Source of the DNA: Stercorarius parasiticus
Lineage: Eukaryota > Chordata > Aves > Charadriiformes > Stercorariidae
Length of the DNA stretch: 64,000 bases
Assembly (NCBI GenBank): GCA_013396915.1
Contig: VWZL01002227.1
Span: 62,001 to 126,000 of the forward strand
Direction: 5' to 3'
The notes beneath the pieces were generated by a model that made no database searches, was not told the origin of the DNA, and saw only the letters and a program-made list of their open reading frames with translations. Both the position numbers and the translations under genes were made by a program. Below, one piece after another: positions 25,648 through 36,439 of the stretch. How positions within the stretch are numbered: the first letter of the stretch is position 1; each line of letters starts with the position of its first letter.

Positions 25648-27545
25648 GAATCATAGCATCATAGAATCATTTAGGTTGGAAAAGACCCTTGGGATCATCG
25701 AGTCCAACCATCAGCCCCACTCTACAAAGTTCTCCCTTACACCATATCCCCTAACACCACATCTAAACGACTCTTAAACATGTTCAGGGATGGTGACTCC
25801 ACCACCTCCCTGGGCAGCCTATTCCAGTGTCTGACCACTCTTTCTGTGAAGAAATTTTTCCTAATGTCCAGTCTAAACCTACCCTGTTGCAGCTTGAAGC
25901 CATTCCCTCTTGTTCTATCGCTAATTACCTGTGAGAAGAGACCAGCACCAACTTCTCTACAAAGTCCTTTCAAGTAGTTGTAGAGAGTGATGAGGTCTCC
26001 CCTCAACCTCCTCTTCCTCAAACTAAACAGTCCCAGCCTCTTCAATCGCTCCTCATAAGATTTATTCTGCAGGCCCTTCACCAGCTTTGTTGCCCTCCTC
26101 TGCACTCGCTCCAGCACNNNNNNNNNNNNNNNNNNNNNNNNNNNNNNNNNNNNNNNNNNNNNNNNNNNNNNNNNNNNNNNNNNNNNNNNNNNNNNNNNNN
26201 NNNNNNNNNNNNNNNNNNNNNNNNNNNNNNNNNNNNNNNNNNNNNNNNNNNNNNNNNNNNNNNNNNNNNNNNNNNNNNNNNNNNNNNNNNNNNNNNNNNN
26301 NNNNNNNNNNNNNNNNNNNNNNNNNNNNNNNNNNNNNNNNNNNNNNNNNNNNNNNNNNNNNNNNNNNNNNNNNNNNNNNNNNNNNNNNNNNNNNNNNNNN
26401 NNNNNNNNNNNNNNNNNNNNNNNNNNNNNNNNNNNNNNNNNNNNNNNNNNNNNNNNNNNNNNNNNNNNNNNNNNNNNNNNNNNNNNNNNNNNNNNNNNNN
26501 NNNNNNNNNNNNNNNNNNNNNNNNNNNNNNNNNNNNNNNNNNNNNNNNNNNNNNNNNNNNNNNNNNNNNNNNNNNNNNNNNNNGGTTCGTCAGGCAGGAC
26601 CTGCCTTTCATAAATCCATGCTGACTAGGCCTGATCCCCTGGTTGTCCATTATATGACTTGTAACGGCACTCAAGATGATCTGCTCCATGACCTTCCCTG
26701 GTACCGAGGTCAGACTGACAGGTCTATAGTTTCCCAGATCCTCCTTTCTGCCTTTCTTGTAGATGGGTGCTACATTTGCTACCCTCCAGTCCATTGGGAC
26801 CTCCCCAGTTAGCCATGACTTCAGATAAATAGTGGAAAGTGGCTTAGCGAGCACGTCTGCCAACTCTTTCAGCACTCTTGGATGTAACCCATCCGGCCCC
26901 ATAGACTTGTGTGCATCCAAGCGGTGTAGCAGGTCACTGACCACTTCCTCTTTAATTGTGATGACCTCATCCCACTTCCCCTCCCTGGCTCCTAGCTCAT
27001 GAGGCTGGGTGCCCAGGGAACAGCTAGTTCCACTGCTAAAGACTGAGGCAAAGTAGCTGTTGAGCATCTCATCCTTTTCCTCATCCTTTGTGACCACGTT
27101 TCCCTCTGCATCCAATAAGGGAGGGAGATTTTCCCTAATCCTCCTTTTGTTGTTAATGAATTTACAGAAACATTTTTTGTTATCCTTAACGGCTGCAGCT
27201 AGGTTGAGCTCTAGCTGTGCCTTGGCTCTCCTAATTTTCTCCCTGCATAGCTTCACTACATCTTTATAGTCTTCATGAGAGACCTGCCTCCTCTTCCAAA
27301 GGTCATAGACTCTCCTTTTGTTCTTGAGGTCCAGCCAAAGGTCCCTATTTAGCCAGGCCAGTCTCCTTCCCCGCCTACTTGTTTTCCGGCACATGGGGAT
27401 AGCCTGCTCCTGAGCCTCTAAGACTTCTCTCTTGAAGTATGTCCAGCCTTCCTGGGCTCCTATATCCTTCAGGGCAGCCTCCCAAGGGATTTTGTCAAGC
27501 AGTCTTCTGAACAGGTCAAAGTTTGCCCTCCGGAAGTCTGTACTG
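25648..27545 (-). mobile_element. Long CR1 with largely open ORF2, RT core lost in gap
   Basis: This is a CR1 LINE on the minus strand. Its 3' tail of repeated GAATCATAGAATC-like units is at 25648-25665. The C-terminal ORF2 part is open from 26117 down to 25737 (126 codons, [15 protein letters not shown] to VVLGDMV, then stop). Upstream of the assembly gap, the linker and early RT region are also open, with about 320 CR1-like codons between 27545 and 26584 ([81 protein letters not shown]). No stop or frameshift is seen on either side, unlike the other copies here. The N run removes the catalytic FADD region, so intactness cannot be judged. The endonuclease end is missing (5' truncation near 27545). 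Confidence 0.93.
26118..26583. other. Assembly gap, 466 N inside CR1
   Basis: All bases are N. The flanks are the two sides of the CR1 RT domain. In the related copy at 80-1917 the equivalent interval is 682-1435, about 754 bases, so the N count probably understates the missing sequence. Confidence 0.98.
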
Positions 27546-28162
27546 CAGCTCTGCACTACAGAAAGGAGCCTCTGAAGAGGGTAGAGTCTATATGTGGGGT
27601 CCATGGGAAAGTCCCACCCATCTTGGAAGAGCTGCTCTTGTCTTGGATCATGGTAAGGTGAGGGGCTGTTTTATTCTGGGCAGTTGCCCTGCAGAAGACG
27701 ACTATCTGAGTCTTTATATTACTTCTGGCGGAGTGGGACTGAGACAGTGTCCTTCCAAGGGGGTGGAAGGCAGCACTTGGTTACCAGAGGAAAAAAAAAG
27801 TACTGCCAATATCTAAAACCAACTATAAACTAGTGCAAGCAGAATAAGTGATTTTTTGAAAGTATGGGAAGCCTCAAGATTACCTGAAATAATTAAAATT
27901 GGTACATTCACCTCTAAGTAATTATTTGTAATAATATGTGTAGTATTTCTTACCCTATCATCCTTCAAGGAACTGCTCTTGGCAAATAGAACCAGATTTC
28001 CTTGGAGGATTATATTTATGTAAATACTTAATAGATTGTGATTAAATTAAATTAGCACGATGTACCAACTTCAGTCTTGTGTATATTGTCCTGTCCTATG
28101 ATCTTTGGGCTAATGCGTATATCTGGATGAAAATATTTGTTTTTTGAGAGAGAGTGTGGAAA
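27546..28162. other. Spacer between two CR1 elements, nothing recognised
   Basis: About 600 bases of AT-rich DNA between two CR1 copies in the same orientation. I see no exon, repeat or motif of note. Confidence 0.6.
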
Positions 28163-29480
28163 ATTAAATCAATTATAGAATCATAGAATCATCTAGATTG
28201 GAAGGGACCTTTTCAAGTCCAACCATTAACCTAACACTGACAAAACCACCACTAAACCATGTCCCTAAGCACCATGTCTACCCATGTTTTAAATACCTCC
28301 AGGGATGGCAATTCCACCACTTCCCTGGGAGGCCAGTTCCAATGCTTGATAACTCTTTTGGTGAAGACATTTTTCCTAAGATCCAATCTAAACCTCCCCT
28401 GGAATATCTTGAGGCCATTTCCTCTTGTCCTATCGCCTGTTATTTGGGAGAAGAGACCCACCCTCACCTCTCTACAACCTCCTTTTGGGCAGTTGTAGAG
28501 AGCAATAAGGTCTCCCCTCAGTCTCCTTTGCTCCAGGCTAAACAACCCCAGTTCCCTTAGCTGCTCTTCATATAGACTGTTCTCTAGTCCCCTCACCAGC
28601 TTCATTGCCCTTCTCTGGACACGCTCCAGAATCTCAATGTCTTTCTTGGAGTGAGGGGCCCAAAACTGAACACAGTATTCAAGGTGGGGTCTCAGCAGTG
28701 CTAAGGACAGGGGGACGATCACTTCCTTAGCCTTGCTTGCCACACTATTCCTGATACAGGCCAGGATCCTGTTGGCCGCCTTGGGCACCTGGGCACACTG
28801 CTGGCTCATATTCGTCCGGCTGGCAGCCAAGAGCCCCAGGTCCTTTTCTGTTGGGCAGCTTTGCAGCCACTCTTCCCCAGGCCTGTAGCGCTGCATGGGG
28901 TTGTTGTGACCCAAGTGCAGGACCCGGCTCTTGGCCTCGTTGAATCTTATACCATCGGCCTCGGCCCATCAATCCAGTCTGTCCAGATCCCTCTGGAGAG
29001 ACGTCCTACCCTCAAGCAGGTCAACGCTCCTGCCTAACCTGGTGTCATCTGCAAACTTACTGAGGGTGCACTCAATCCCCTCGTCCAGGTCGTTGATAAA
29101 GATATTAAAGAGAACCGGCCCCACTACTGAGCCCTCAGGAACACCACTAGTGACTGGATGCCAACTGGATTCAAATCCACCTAACACCACCACTCTGTGG
29201 GTCCGGCCTTCCAGGTAGTTTTTTACCCAGTGAAGCATACACCCATCCAAGCCATGAGCAGCCAGTTTCTCTGGGAGAATGCTGTGGGAAATGGTATCGA
29301 AGGCTTTAGTAAAGTCCATGTAAACAACATCCAGAGCCTTTCCCTCATCCACTAAGCGGGTCACCTTGTGATAGAAGAAAAATCAGGTTAGTCAAGCAGG
29401 ACCTGCCTGCTGACTGGGTCTAATCACCTGGTTGTCCTGTATGTGCCACATGATGGCACTCAGGATGATCTGCAGGATGA
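28163..29480 (-). mobile_element. CR1, 5'-truncated, near-identical inverted copy of 80-1917
   Basis: On the minus strand the element begins within the RT domain near 29480 and ends in the CR1 tail at 28163-28180. The RT frame is open from 29364 to 28972 ([20 protein letters not shown] to LDRLD) and contains the FADD box. A TGA follows at 28971-28969. The same frame then stays open to 28252, ending in VDMVLRDMV. The 131 residues before the TGA are identical to the copy at 80-1917. Compared with that copy it lacks about 14 bases in the HGFMKGRS region and has one extra T nearby, but has no frameshift near the middle. It is inactive through truncation and the TGA. Confidence 0.93.
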
Positions 29481-29770
29481 TTATTATAGCTAAAAGTAAA
29501 AGGGGGACCTGACTAGGATTTTTGTAATATTGTAATGTCAATATCGTATTTTGAGTCACTCTTTTCTATTGTGAAGGCTGGTAGCAAGAAGGGTACTTCT
29601 GCCTTTAATCCTTTTGATTATAGAGGTATGGACACACTGGATTAGAGCTACATACCATCCAGGCCAGTAATTTGTTTCTGATAGGGCCCTGAGCCAGATG
29701 CCTCAGGGGAAGGTGCAAGGACCTGCAGTCAGAAGTAAGGACAGTGCTTAACCTCTCGCATGAAGACAAT
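29481..29770. other. Short spacer, nothing recognised
   Basis: AT-rich DNA between two minus-strand CR1 copies. No exon or motif is seen. Confidence 0.6.
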
Positions 29771-31150
29771 AAATCATAGAATACAATCATAGAATTATAG
29801 AATAGTTTGCCTTGGAAGAGACCTTTAAAGGTCATCTAGTCCAACCTCCTCTGCAAAGAGCAGGGTCATCTTCAACTAGATCAGGTTGCTCAGAGCCCTG
29901 TCCAACCTGACCGATGATGTTTCCATGGATGGGACATCTACCACCTCTCTGGGCAACGTGTTCGTGTGTTTCACCACCCTCATTGTAAAAAGTTTCTTCT
30001 TTATATCTAGTCTAAATCCTCCCTCTTTCAGTTTAAAGCCGTTAGCCCTTGTCCTAGTGCAAGAGGCCCTGTTAAAAAGTTTTTCCCTATCTTTCTTATA
30101 AGCCTCCTTTAAGTACTAAAAGGCTGCAATAAAGGTCTTCCCAGAGCCTTCTCTTCTCCAGGCTGAATAACCCAACTCTCTCAAACTGTCCTCATGGGAG
30201 AGGGGCTCCAGCCCTCTGATCATTTTTGTGGCCCTCCTCTGGACCCGTTCCAACAGGTCCATGTCTTTCCTGTGCTGAGGGCTCCAGAGCTGGATGCAGT
30301 ACTCAAGGTGGTGTCTCACCAGAGCAGAGTAGAGGGGCAAAATCACCTCCCTCAACCTGCTGGCCATGCTTCTTTTGATGTGGCCCAGGATATGACTGGC
30401 CTTCTGGGCTGCGAGTGCAGATTGCCGACTCACGTCCAGCAGTACCAAGTCCTTCTCAGCAGGGCTACTCTCAATCCCTTCATCCCCCATCCTGTATTGA
30501 TACCAGGAGTTGCCCAGACCCAGGTACAGGACCTTGCCCTTGGTCTTGTTGAACCTCATGAGGTTCACACAGGCCCACTTCTCAAGCCTGTCCAGGTCCC
30601 TCTGGATGGTATCCCATCCCTCAGGTATCTCAACCGCACCACCCAGCTTGGTGTCGTCTGCAAACTTGCTGAGGGTGCACTCGATCCCACTGTCTATGCC
30701 ACTGTTGAAGGTACTAAACAGTACTGGTCCCAATATGGACCCCTGAAAGGCAATACTTGTTACTGATCTCCATCTGGACATTCTCGATCACATCCCTACA
30801 CAACCGGGCAGCGTCGCTATACTCTTCCCAGGATACCTGTCCCTGTTTCCACTGCCTGTGCATTTCCTTCTTGCCCTTTAGTTTGACGAGCAGGCCTTGA
30901 CTCAGACGTGCTGGTCTCTTGCCTTCCTTTCCTGATTTCTTACACCTGGGGATCAAGAGCTGTTGTGCTTTAAGGAAAGTGTCCTTAAAGATCTGACAGC
31001 TCTATTCTGCTTCCTTGTCCCTGAGGGCAGTTTCCCAGGGGGTCCTATTGACTGGAAGTTTGCTTTCCTAAAATTCAGGGTCTTGACTTTACTCTTCCCC
31101 TGACCCATAGCCCTCAGGGCTGTGAACTCCACCTGTTCATACTCCATCTA
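29771..31150 (-). mobile_element. CR1 with large internal deletion
   Basis: On the minus strand the CR1 tail (AGAATTATAG-like units) is at 29771-29805. The C-terminal and RT parts run to about 30780, with SILGPVLFSTFNSGIDSG, the FADD box in [14 protein letters not shown], and [16 protein letters not shown]. Directly upstream, with no spacer, comes the linker region between endonuclease and RT (RQWKQGQVSWEEYSDAARLC, and further up EYEQVEFTALRAMGQGKSKV). The early RT region that should separate them, including the catalytic aspartate of motif A, is absent. The junction is near 30775-30785. The 3' part also carries a frameshift near 30115-30150. It is a non-autonomous, dead copy of a different lineage from its left neighbour. 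Confidence 0.9.
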
Positions 31151-32926
31151 TTCATACAGCTTGAGCAGTCTCCTGAAGATTCATCTTGCGATGCCAGAAA
31201 TAATGAATAAATCCTTCACAGATTTTTCTGTCTATTGTACTGAGTGATTCTGAAATATAGCAGAAGCTCTCATGTCTGATAGTTCCTTGAAGATTTGGTG
31301 CAACAGAATGTAATAGCTGTTGTGACTTGGAGGGACACACGGGGCTGGGAGGCAGAGACAGCAATAGCTAGGGCAGACCCCAGCCCAAGACCCATAACAA
31401 TTCATACCAGGATATACCTAAGCATGTGTACTGAAAATCCCTGATAGAAGTAAGCAGATACTTCCTTGTATCTGTTACAAGGTAGTAATCTAACCCCTTG
31501 TGTTTGGTGCTGGTTTTGTGAGGATTTCAGAACTTGCATCTGTCCTTATTCTTAGTCCCAAGTTTCTGTCTGGATTTATGGGGAGAATTTATGTAGGTCT
31601 CAACAAGAGCATTAGAGCCGTTCAGGGAAGGTCAGACATAGCCAGAGGATGCAGTGAGGTGTCTGTCACTTAGACTGGTGTGCAAATCTCTGAGTCAGGC
31701 CACCTCCATCTGCCTTAAATGGTGCATGGAGTCAGAAACCCCTGAACATGAAGCCACCTGAAATTCCCTTTCTCTTTGTGCAGTCACCTAGGAGTGTCAA
31801 TACAAAAACACTGAGGGCAGGGGATGTCTTACGTCTGGTTTGCAGGTGCCTTATTCTGAGATTTATCTATCTGGAACCAGAAACAGATGGAAGTCCACCA
31901 TCCTTACTTCAAAGTACTGACTAAGGACCGCTCCATTAAAGACAAATCGAGGAGAAAGTAATACAAGGGACATGTGGCCACCTTGTGTTCATAGACTCTG
32001 CATAAGCAGCCCAGGGGCCAGGGCTGGGACTCCTCCTGTTTGGCTGGCACACTGCTCATAACAACTATACAGAAAGCTTGTCATCTGGAACATTAATTTC
32101 GTACATGACCATATTTAAGCTCAGTAAACCAATATTTATTTTTTACAAACATGAAATTTACTGTGGAATTAAAATATATAAAGTAGTGGTTAAAGTTACC
32201 CTCATCTCTACACTATCTATGATGTCTGCTTCTATTGTGTGGTCATATATTTGCCTGAATGTATATTCTGTACCTTGTTGAATAAATCAAAGCTATTATG
32301 TATTTTACCTTTCATAGTACTGCTGCTTATGAGATACTGTGCCTGTGTATTTAGATTAGCTTGGGTGTTCATCACAGAGCAACACCTTTAGTGCTTACTC
32401 ACACAAAATTGCAAGTGGTTAAATACTATTATTTGACTCAGTGGGAGCATTGCAATATAATATGTTTATTTATTACGCTTACCTCCTTGGCTTTTAATAC
32501 AATTTTTTGTTTACATTTAAACAGCCTGCTGTATATGAATTTCAGTTTTTGGGCTTATCTTATTCTTTCTTTTTGCAAACTTTTTAATAGTCATCTCTGT
32601 TGCAACAGAAGAATGAAAATAAATCTGTACATTTTAGTAATTACAAGAAATTAATTAGAAGGCAGAAGTGGAGATAGTTTACATTTCATTGACTTTCTAA
32701 TTATAGAGTTGCCAATGTATGGGTGATTATCTCCTTCCTTCTTGTTCGTTATTAAATGAAGAGTTCAAGGAAGCCCTTCATCTTTTTTACATACCATGGT
32801 TGTCAGGGATAGGATGTGGCAAGGATGGGGGAAAAAGAGGAAGGAAATAGGTTGATGCTGTCCCACGAAGAGAAGATGCACATAATTACAGAGTGAGTGT
32901 GGACTGCTTTTCAAAGTTATTAACTC
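31151..32926. other. Intergenic DNA, possibly old LTR-like sequence
   Basis: About 1.8 kb without an exon. The part from about 31310 to 32060 is more GC-rich than its surroundings, but I cannot recognise a family, termini or a target duplication in it. The remainder (32070-32926) is AT-rich and featureless. Confidence 0.5.
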
Positions 32927-33049
32927 CGGCCTGGTCTTCCCTGTGGGGAAGTAGCAATTTATATAGTGTCCATACAGCTTTGGGAGAAGAGAAATTGTCA
33001 GTCATCATAATAAGAAGGAAGGTCTACACTTCAGATTGTTGAAGTCAAC

Positions 33050-34017
33050 AGTGATATATCCTAGGGCTTAATACTGCAGCCAGCACTGTTCACCATCTTC
33101 GCTAATGACCTGGATGAAGGAGCTGAGTGCACTTTCAGCAAGTTCACAGATGATACAACACTGGGTGGACTGTTTGATGTGCCAGACGGTTGTGCCACCA
33201 TCCAGAGGGACCTTGACAAGCTGGAGAACAGGGCAGAGAGGAATCTCATCAACTTCAACAAGGATAAAGGCAAAGTCTTACATATGGGGACGAATAACCC
33301 CAGACACCAGTACATGCTGGGGGCCCACTGGCTGGAAAGTGGCTTTGCTGAGAAGGCCCTTGGAGTGGAACTTATCCAGGAGGTGGACAATAAGATGAGC
33401 TAGCAATGCACCCTCATTGCAAAAAAGGCCAGCAGCCTCCTGGGCTACATTAGTAAGACCATTGTCAGCAGGTCAAGGGAGGTGATCCTTCTCTTCAGTA
33501 TTGGTGAGGCTACATCTGGAGTACTGTGTCCGGTTCTGGGCTACCCAGTACAAGAAAGATATGGACTTACTGGAGCAAGTGCAGCACAGGGCCACGAAGA
33601 TGATTAAGGAACTGGAGCACATTTCATATGAGGAGAGGCTGAGAGAGCTGGGACTGTTCAGCCTTGAGAAGAGAAGGCTCAGGGGTATCTCATCAAGGAA
33701 AGGAATGATGAAGAGACAGTCAGACTCTTCTCAGTAATGCCCACTGACAGGAAAAGAGGCAATAGACATGAATTAAAAGTCATGAAATTCCATCGGAACA
33801 CAATAAATCACTTCTTTACTGTGGGGGTGGTCAAGCACTGTAACAGATTGTCCAGAGACGTTGTGGAGTCTCCATCCTTCCAGATATTCAAAGCCCAACC
33901 AGACACCATCCTGGCAACATACTCTAGTTGACTGTGCTTGAGCAGGAGCATTGGACTACATGATCTTGAGAGGTCCCTTCCAACCTCATCAGTTCTGTGA
34001 TTCTGTGATTCTATGAA
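33050..34017 (+). mobile_element. CR1, 5'-truncated (first listed copy)
   Basis: A plus-strand CR1 begins within the RT domain ('cactgttcaccatcttcgct', equivalent to LFTIFANDLDEG). It goes through a decayed FADD box (KFTDDTTLGG, with Ala changed to Thr), [37 protein letters not shown] and HCNRLSRDVVESPSFQIF, and ends in TTCTGTGATTCTGTGATTCT-like repeats. A TAG at 33401-33403 interrupts the frame in this copy only; the other copy has CAG. Several frameshifts divide the rest. It is probably the same locus as 34307-35274. Confidence 0.88.
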
Positions 34018-34044
34018 TTGATCCTATTATTTGATTAAAGTCTG

Positions 34045-34182
34045 TGTTGTGGGTTAACCCCAGTATGCAGCTAAACACCACTCAGCCACTTGCTTACTCC
34101 TCCCATTGTGGAATAGGGGAGGGAATCTAAAGGGTAAAAGTGAGAAACTTCATGAGTTGAGACAAATACAGTTTAATAGGTA
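34045..34182 (+). mobile_element. LTR 5' fragment, duplicate of the start of the solo LTR
   Basis: The sequence from TGTTGTGGGTTAACCCC onward equals the first 138 bases of the solo LTR at 35302, except for one substitution, and ends at the single N. It is best read as the end of an overlapping contig and not as a separate insertion. Confidence 0.85.
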
Positions 34183-34183
34183 N

Positions 34184-35439
34184 CGGCCTGGTCTTCCCTG
34201 TGGGGAAGTAGCAATTTATATAGTGTCCATACAGCTTTGGGAGAAGAGAAATTGTCAGTCATCATAATAAGAAGGAAGGTCTACACTTCAGATTGTTGAA
34301 GTCAACAGTGATATATCCTAGGGCTTAATACTGCAGCCAGCACTGTTCACCATCTTCGCTAATGACCTGGATGAAGGAGCTGAGTGCACTTTCAGCAAGT
34401 TCACAGATGATACAACACTGGGTGGACTGTTTGATGTGCCAGACGGTTGTGCCACCATCCAGAGGGACCTTGACAAGCTGGAGAACAGGGCAGAGAGGAA
34501 TCTCATCAACTTCAACAAGGATAAAGGCAAAGTCTTACATATGGGGACGAATAACCCCAGACACCAGTACATGCTGGGGGCCCACTGGCTGGAAAGTGGC
34601 TTTGCTGAGAAGGCCCTTGGAGTGGAACTTATCCAGGAGGTGGACAATAAGATGAGCCAGCAATGCACCCTCATTGCAAAAAAGGCCAGCAGCCTCCTGG
34701 GCTACATTAGTAAGACCATTGTCAGCAGGTCAAGGGAGGTGATCCTTCTCTTCAGTATTGGTGAGGCTACATCTGGAGTACTGTGTCCGGTTCTGGGCTA
34801 CCCAGTACAAGAAAGATATGGACTTACTGGAGCAAGTGCAGCACAGGGCCACGAAGATGATTAAGGAACTGGAGCACATTTCATATGAGGAGAGGCTGAG
34901 AGAGCTGGGACTGTTCAGCCTTGAGAAGAGAAGGCTCAGGGGTATCTCATCAAGGAAAGGAATGATGAAGAGACAGTCAGACTCTTCTCAGTAATGCCCA
35001 CTGACAGGAAAAGAGGCAATAGACATGAATTAAAAGTCATGAAATTCCATCGGAACACAATAAATCACTTCTTTACTGTGGGGGTGGTCAAGCACTGTAA
35101 CAGATTGTCCAGAGACGTTGTGGACTCTCCATCCTTCCAGATATTCAAAGCCCAACCAGACACCATCCTGGCAACATACTCTAGTTGACTGTGCTTGAGC
35201 AGGAGCATTGGACTACATGATCTTGAGAGGTCCCTTCCAACCTCATCAGTTCTGTGATTCTGTGATTCTATGAATTGATCCTATTATTTGATTAAAGTCT
35301 GTGTTGTGGGTTAACCCCAGTATGCAGCTAAACACCACTCAGCCACTTGCTTACTCCTCCCATTGTGGAATAGGGGAGGGAATCTAAAGGGTAAAAGTGA
35401 GAAACCTCATGAGTTGAGACAAATACAGTTTAATAGGTA
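34184..35439. repeat. Second unit of the 1256-base tandem duplication
   Basis: It matches 32927-34182 base for base apart from three substitutions. Here the sequence continues without a break into the rest of the LTR, so this unit is the more complete representation of the locus. Confidence 0.9.
34307..35274 (+). mobile_element. CR1, 5'-truncated (second listed copy)
   Basis: Same element as at 33050-34017. Here the codon at 34658 is CAG, so the frame stays open longer (142 codons from 34436, ending in a frameshifted part). RT-domain remnants KFTDDTTLGG and [16 protein letters not shown] are present, with the CR1 3' repeats at about 35246-35274. It is inactive because of the decayed catalytic box and frameshifts. 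Confidence 0.88.
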
Positions 35440-35880
35440 AGCAAAAGCTGCATGCACAAGCAAAGCAAAATAAGGAATTAATTCACAGCTTCCCATTGGA
35501 AGGCAGGTGTTCAGCCATCTGCAGGAAAGCAGAGCTCCATCATGCATAATGGTTACTTAGGAAGACAAATAACATAACTCCAAATGTCTCCCCTTTGTCC
35601 TGTCTCCCAGCTTTTACTGCTGAGCGTGACATCACATGTTATTGGATATCCCTTTGTTCAGCTGGGGTCAGCTGTCCCAGCTGCGTCCCCTCCCAACTTC
35701 TTGTGCACCCCTAGCCTACCCGCTGGTGCGGCGAGAAACAGAAAAGGCCTTGACACTGTGTAAGCACTGCTCAGCATAATCTAAATATCTGTATTGTCAA
35801 CATTGTTTCGGTCACAGATCCAAAACATAGCACCATACAAGATACTATGAATAAAATTAGCTCTCCCCTAGCCAAAACCA
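35302..35880 (+). mobile_element. Solo LTR of an avian ERVL-like endogenous retrovirus
   Basis: A 579-base LTR begins TGTTGTGGGTTAACCCC and ends GCCAAAACCA, so it has TG...CA termini. It is flanked by a perfect 5-base target duplication, GTCTG at 35297-35301 and 35881-35885. A polyadenylation signal (AATAAAA) lies near 35851, close to the 3' end, and a CRE-like TGACATCA lies near 35629. There is no internal gag-pol sequence, so this is a solo LTR left by recombination between the two LTRs of a provirus. The 5-base duplication fits class III (ERVL-type) elements. The wording resembles a widespread avian LTR family that I remember, but I cannot give its exact name. Confidence 0.9.
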
Positions 35881-35885
35881 GTCTG

Positions 35886-36439
35886 TCTTCAAGGATGGTG
35901 GCGGAGAAACATAAAAAAGTATTTATCTTTTGAGTTGTTGACTACTTTGGATACCAGATGGCTTCATTAATATCTAAAGTGATAATGATTCCTGTCACTC
36001 AAATCCCATCCTCAAGTTTTGCCCTTCCCAGTAGTGGCTGAAAGATGTCAAAGACCACTAATATGAGAACAAATGTTGAGACCAGAAAAAGTTCTTCCAC
36101 GCGGAAAAGAAGATATATGAGTAATAACTAGAAAATCACACATATTCCCCAATTATATTTTTAATAGCTTTTCCCATATATGTATGCGTAGAGATTCGAG
36201 CAAGGTGTGATTTACAGATGAGATGAAAGCTAATGCAGTACTTCAAGAAACTTAGGGCATTCTCTCAAAGGCCATAGAAGGTTCTTTCTAAGTGTTGGCA
36301 AGTCCTTCCAATTGAAATCCTGTGGGGACTTCTCTTGTATTAAAAAATATGTAGCTGTTAGGGCGGGAAAAATACTCTAGTGAAGAGATATCCTTAGTAA
36401 CAATAAGACTGAATTACAGACAAGTTAAAATACCGATCT
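35886..36439. other. Spacer between LTR and CR1, nothing recognised
   Basis: AT-rich DNA of about 550 bases with no exon or repeat that I recognise. Confidence 0.6.

Larger units (their letters stand above)
32927..34182. repeat. First unit of a 1256-base tandem duplication (likely false)
   Basis: This segment is repeated at 34184-35439 with the same length, separated only by a single N at 34183. I count three substitutions: 33401 T against 34658 C, 33868 G against 35125 C, and 34149 T against 35406 C. It holds one CR1 and the first 138 bases of an LTR, then stops abruptly. This is what two unmerged overlapping contigs look like. Confidence 0.9.

Noticed and set aside
31310..32060. GC-richer stretch as an old LTR
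   Set aside because: No TG...CA termini, target duplication or repeated copy could be found in the window.
34045..35880. Two LTRs as the ends of one provirus
   Set aside because: The first stops at a contig end after 138 bases and its flanks duplicate those of the second; there is no internal viral sequence.
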